A model generated the notes under the pieces. The model was not told where the DNA came from, ran no database searches, and was given only the letters and a program-made list of their open reading frames with translations. A program made the translations under genes and the position numbers. 42,318 bases of DNA from Bacillota bacterium (lineage in GTDB: Bacteria > Bacillota > Clostridia > Christensenellales > Aristaeellaceae): NCBI GenBank assembly GCA_023404715.1, contig JAEYAR010000114.1, positions 1-42,318 of the forward strand. The letters are read 5' to 3'. Shown piece by piece: positions 40,043-42,318 of the stretch (positions within the stretch are counted from its first letter, which is position 1; each line of letters begins with the position of its first letter).

Positions 40043-42100
40043 TTAAGGGAGGATGAGGATGTCGTCGGTGGTGATCTCCTCGTCCGGCGTCTCGACCGGG
40101 TCGCCCAGCCAGGCGTACAGGATCGCGTCCGCCCAGGTCTGGTTCGACGTCGCCGCATAGTCCTGCAGCTTCGTCGTGTACAGGTCGAAGTATACGTTGC
40201 TGTACAGCGGGATCGCCGGCAGCACGCTGTTCCAATACTCCTGGAACTTCACCCACTTCTGGCAGTAGCTCAGGTAATCCCCCGCCTCCGTCTGGCGCAT
40301 ATCCAGCGCCAGGCGCTGCAGGTTCTCGTCCACATACCCCGTCGTGTTCATCAGCGCGCCGTTGTAGTCCTCCGCCTCGTTGTAGATCGTGAACGGGTCG
40401 AATACCAGCACGAAGTTCGTCGCCAGGTAGAACAGGTCGTACGTCCGCGCCTCCTGGCGGTAGTAGTGCCTCAGCAGCTGCGCAAACGATATCTCCTCCG
40501 CCACGATCTCCATGCCGATCTCCGCCAGCGGCTCCACCAGCGCCGCTTCCAGCAGGTCCGCCGCGCGGTTCTCCGCCAGCTTCGCCCACTTCAGGCTCAG
40601 CCTCATCAGCTCGCCGTCCACACGCTTGTAGCGCACCGCGTCCGTCCCCTTGACGTACGCCTCGCCCTGCTCGTTCAGCGTCCAGCCGTCCTCTGCCAGC
40701 AGCGCCTCCGCGCGCTCCAGGTCCTTCGCGTAGTGCGTCAGGTTCTCGAGCGTCAGCTCCGTCCACGCCTGCGTCTGCCCGGCGGTCTCCACCTCGCCCT
40801 CGGCCAGGTGCGAAAGCGTTCCGTTCACCATCTGCACCATCCACTGGCCGAAGCCGTAGTAGCCATCCACCGTTTGGCCGTAGTTCCCCGTGAATTCCGC
40901 CGTGAACGCATCCCGGTCCAGCGCGTAGGCCACCGCCTTGCGCACCGCCTCGAACTGCCCCGGCCCCTGCTCGCACGCGAAGCTCAGGAATCCCAGCCCC
41001 GAGCGCGGGTAGTTCTGCGAGCCCAGCGCATCCTGCGCGAACTGCTCCAGCCCCGCCGCGATCACCTCGCTGTCCGTCCCCTTGTTCAGCAGCCCGATCT
41101 CCCCGCTCAGCAGCTTCTCCACCGCCTCTTCGTTGCTGACCTGGCGGTATTCCAGCTCCGGGATCGTCGGGCGCTGCCCTTCGTAGTTGCCCAGGTAGTA
41201 TTCGTTGATCTCAAAGGTCGCCACGTGCGCCTCTTCGTCGTAGCCCGTCAGCCTGTACGGCCCGCTCGACACCGTCGGGTGCGACAGGTAGCCCGTCTGC
41301 GGCGCCAGAATCGTCTGCTCCAGCAGCTCCGCCGTAAACAGCGGCTCCGTCACGGTCGCATCCGCGTTCGCGACGTACGCGCCCGTCCCGTCGTCCGCGA
41401 TCGTGCACCCCGGCGCGATCACCCCGATCGGATACGGCACCGTGCTGAGCATCGTCAGCTCGTAGAAGAATGGCAGGTACTCCGCCTTGATCGTAATCGA
41501 AAAGCTGAAGTTGTCCAAAAACCGTACGCCCGCAAAGTACGGCGTGCGCCCGCTCACGTAGTCCTCGTAGCCCACGATGTGCGCCACGCCCGCCGTCTCG
41601 CCGCCGATTTGCGCGATCTGCGGCGCGCCGCGCAGCAGCAGCGAAAATACGTAATCCCGCGCCGTGACCGGCGTCGAGTCGTTGTACATCAGCCCGCGCT
41701 GTAGCTGCAATACGTACGTCCGGTTCCCCTCCGCGTCGTCTACCACCGTCGCCGTCGCGACCACCGAGGGATCTACGGTGTACATCGCGTCCTGCGTCCA
41801 GGCCACCACGTCGTACCCGTGCACCAGCGTGCGCACGTCGATATCCGCCGTGTTGTTCCCCCAGATATCGCCCAGGAAGTGCCCGCTCATCTGCGTCGTG
41901 GAGCCCACGACCAGCTTTGTCAGGTCCTGCGCGCCGACCTCGGGCCGTGTGTCGGCCTCAGGCCGCTCCGTTTCCTCCTGCTGCGCCCCTTGCGCGTCGT
42001 TCATGCCCTGCAGCTGCAGGATTTCATCCTCCGCCAGCGCCCCCGTAAACGGCAGGGCCAGCATCAGCGCCGCTAGCATCCATGTGATAAGCTTTTTCAC
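40043..42100 (-). CDS. Large ABC transporter solute-binding protein, family 5
   Basis: The 685-residue receptor starts with a signal peptide (KKLITWMLAALMLALPFTG, cleavage likely after ALA at 23), followed by an acidic, glutamine-rich linker (about 25-60) and a family-5 peptide-binding fold with LQLQRGLMYNDSTPVTARDY and SSGPYRLTGYDEEAHVATFE. No lipobox cysteine is seen. The start is a GTG with GAGGG 8 nt upstream. It is the last gene of its unit and is followed by a strong terminator. The gene before it on this strand is cut by the window edge. The substrate is probably a peptide; permeases may lie beyond the edge. Confidence 0.88.
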   Translation of the reverse strand: MKKLITWMLAALMLALPFTGALAEDEILQLQGMNDAQGAQQEETERPEADTRPEVGAQDLTKLVVGSTTQMSGHFLGDIWGNNTADIDVRTLVHGYDVVAWTQDAMYTVDPSVVATATVVDDAEGNRTYVLQLQRGLMYNDSTPVTARDYVFSLLLRGAPQIAQIGGETAGVAHIVGYEDYVSGRTPYFAGVRFLDNFSFSITIKAEYLPFFYELTMLSTVPYPIGVIAPGCTIADDGTGAYVANADATVTEPLFTAELLEQTILAPQTGYLSHPTVSSGPYRLTGYDEEAHVATFEINEYYLGNYEGQRPTIPELEYRQVSNEEAVEKLLSGEIGLLNKGTDSEVIAAGLEQFAQDALGSQNYPRSGLGFLSFACEQGPGQFEAVRKAVAYALDRDAFTAEFTGNYGQTVDGYYGFGQWMVQMVNGTLSHLAEGEVETAGQTQAWTELTLENLTHYAKDLERAEALLAEDGWTLNEQGEAYVKGTDAVRYKRVDGELMRLSLKWAKLAENRAADLLEAALVEPLAEIGMEIVAEEISFAQLLRHYYRQEARTYDLFYLATNFVLVFDPFTIYNEAEDYNGALMNTTGYVDENLQRLALDMRQTEAGDYLSYCQKWVKFQEYWNSVLPAIPLYSNVYFDLYTTKLQDYAATSNQTWADAILYAWLGDPVETPDEEITTDDILILP

Positions 42101-42167
42101 AGGATATTCCCTCGCTTTCTTCGCTCGTCATCGGTCGGCCTTCGCCTTCCCTATGAAGCGCCCTTCG

Positions 42168-42190
42168 GCCCGGGCGGAAACCGCCCGGGC
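42168..42190 (-). terminator. GC-rich hairpin between the edge gene and the solute-binding protein gene
   Basis: A perfect 10-bp stem (42168-42177 with 42181-42190) with an AAA loop follows the partial gene at the edge. On the minus strand it lacks a U-run, so it looks like a partial attenuator or message-stabilising hairpin rather than a full stop. Confidence 0.4.
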
Positions 42191-42216
42191 TATCAGGCCT
42201 TTCGCTCTGTGGGGGC

Positions 42217-42318
42217 TTACTCGAAGCAGTCGCCGACGTTCATGATCGTCCCGCCGAAGCCGAGCGGTACCGCCATCTCTTCGATGGTCAGCGTCCGCGC
42301 CCGATCCTCCGGCTCGTC
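42217..42318 (-). CDS. 3' end of an unidentified gene (cut by window edge)
   Basis: The last 33 codons of a minus-strand reading frame are visible. The sequence reads through TLTIEEMAVPLGFGGTIMN and ends VGDCFE before a TAA at 42219-42217. The codon pattern is coding-like. I cannot assign a family from this fragment. Position upstream of a family-5 binding protein would fit a transporter subunit, but nothing in the fragment proves it. Confidence 0.45.
   Translation of the reverse strand, partial: DEPEDRARTLTIEEMAVPLGFGGTIMNVGDCFE

Noticed and set aside
40466..41704. Long plus-strand open frame opposite the large solute-binding protein
   Set aside because: It is rich in Arg, His, Leu and Val from GC-biased antisense reading, has no family resemblance and lies fully inside a clear gene.

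Overview
The window is GC-rich and densely coded. Strong AGGAGG-type ribosome binding sites, several GTG/TTG starts, a T-box leader, an RpiR/MurR regulator, an oligopeptide ABC system, AsnA and a DNA polymerase I with a degenerate proofreading domain point to a Gram-positive Clostridia-type (Bacillota) anaerobe. A gut lineage such as Oscillospirales or Christensenellales fits, but no marker here fixes the family. I saw no rRNA or tRNA gene, CRISPR array, transposase or phage gene.

Layout. (1) 5-5334, minus strand: two LplB/LplC-type sugar ABC permeases under their own promoter, then (transcribed earlier) a MurR-like regulator, a NamZ/DUF1343 N-acetylmuramidase and a tandem GNAT. (2) 5563-8958, plus strand, divergent from the MurR-like gene: etfB, an etfA with a ferredoxin-like domain, and an FAD lactate/2-hydroxyacid dehydrogenase, i.e. 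an LctBCD-type electron-confurcating module. The two units share an intergenic region in which each promoter carries a related dyad at its -35. (3) 9033-19167, minus strand: oppA-oppB-oppC-oppD-oppF, a small membrane protein, a MerR/GyrI regulator, trmO and a GNAT. A MerR-type promoter with a 19-bp spacer lies at the 3' end of merR, in front of trmO. (4) 19219-23855, minus strand: phosphohexomutase, GH3 glycosidase and a four-helix membrane protein. (5) 23856-24351: a repeat-rich divergent intergenic region. (6) 24352-30012, plus strand: polA, coaE, a membrane-anchored lytic transglycosylase and an overlapping family-5 solute-binding protein. (7) 30013-33755: terminator, a stretch with no assigned gene, then a consensus promoter, a T-box leader and a DctP-DctQ-DctM TRAP transporter. 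(8) 33785-37994: asnA, then an unknown helical membrane protein overlapping an Hsp70-like ATPase that carries a glycine-rich transmembrane segment instead of a substrate-binding domain. (9) 38009-42318, minus strand: membrane-anchored GDPD, a large family-5 solute-binding protein, and the 3' end of an unidentified gene.

A common theme is cell-wall and peptide scavenging: NamZ, a MurR-like regulator, a lytic transglycosylase, three peptide-type solute-binding proteins and one complete Opp system. The most attractive functional link is that MurNAc breakdown yields D-lactate, and the gene set divergent from the NamZ operon is a lactate-dehydrogenase/Etf module. The most novel-looking locus is the two-gene Hsp70-like membrane system at 34995-37920.
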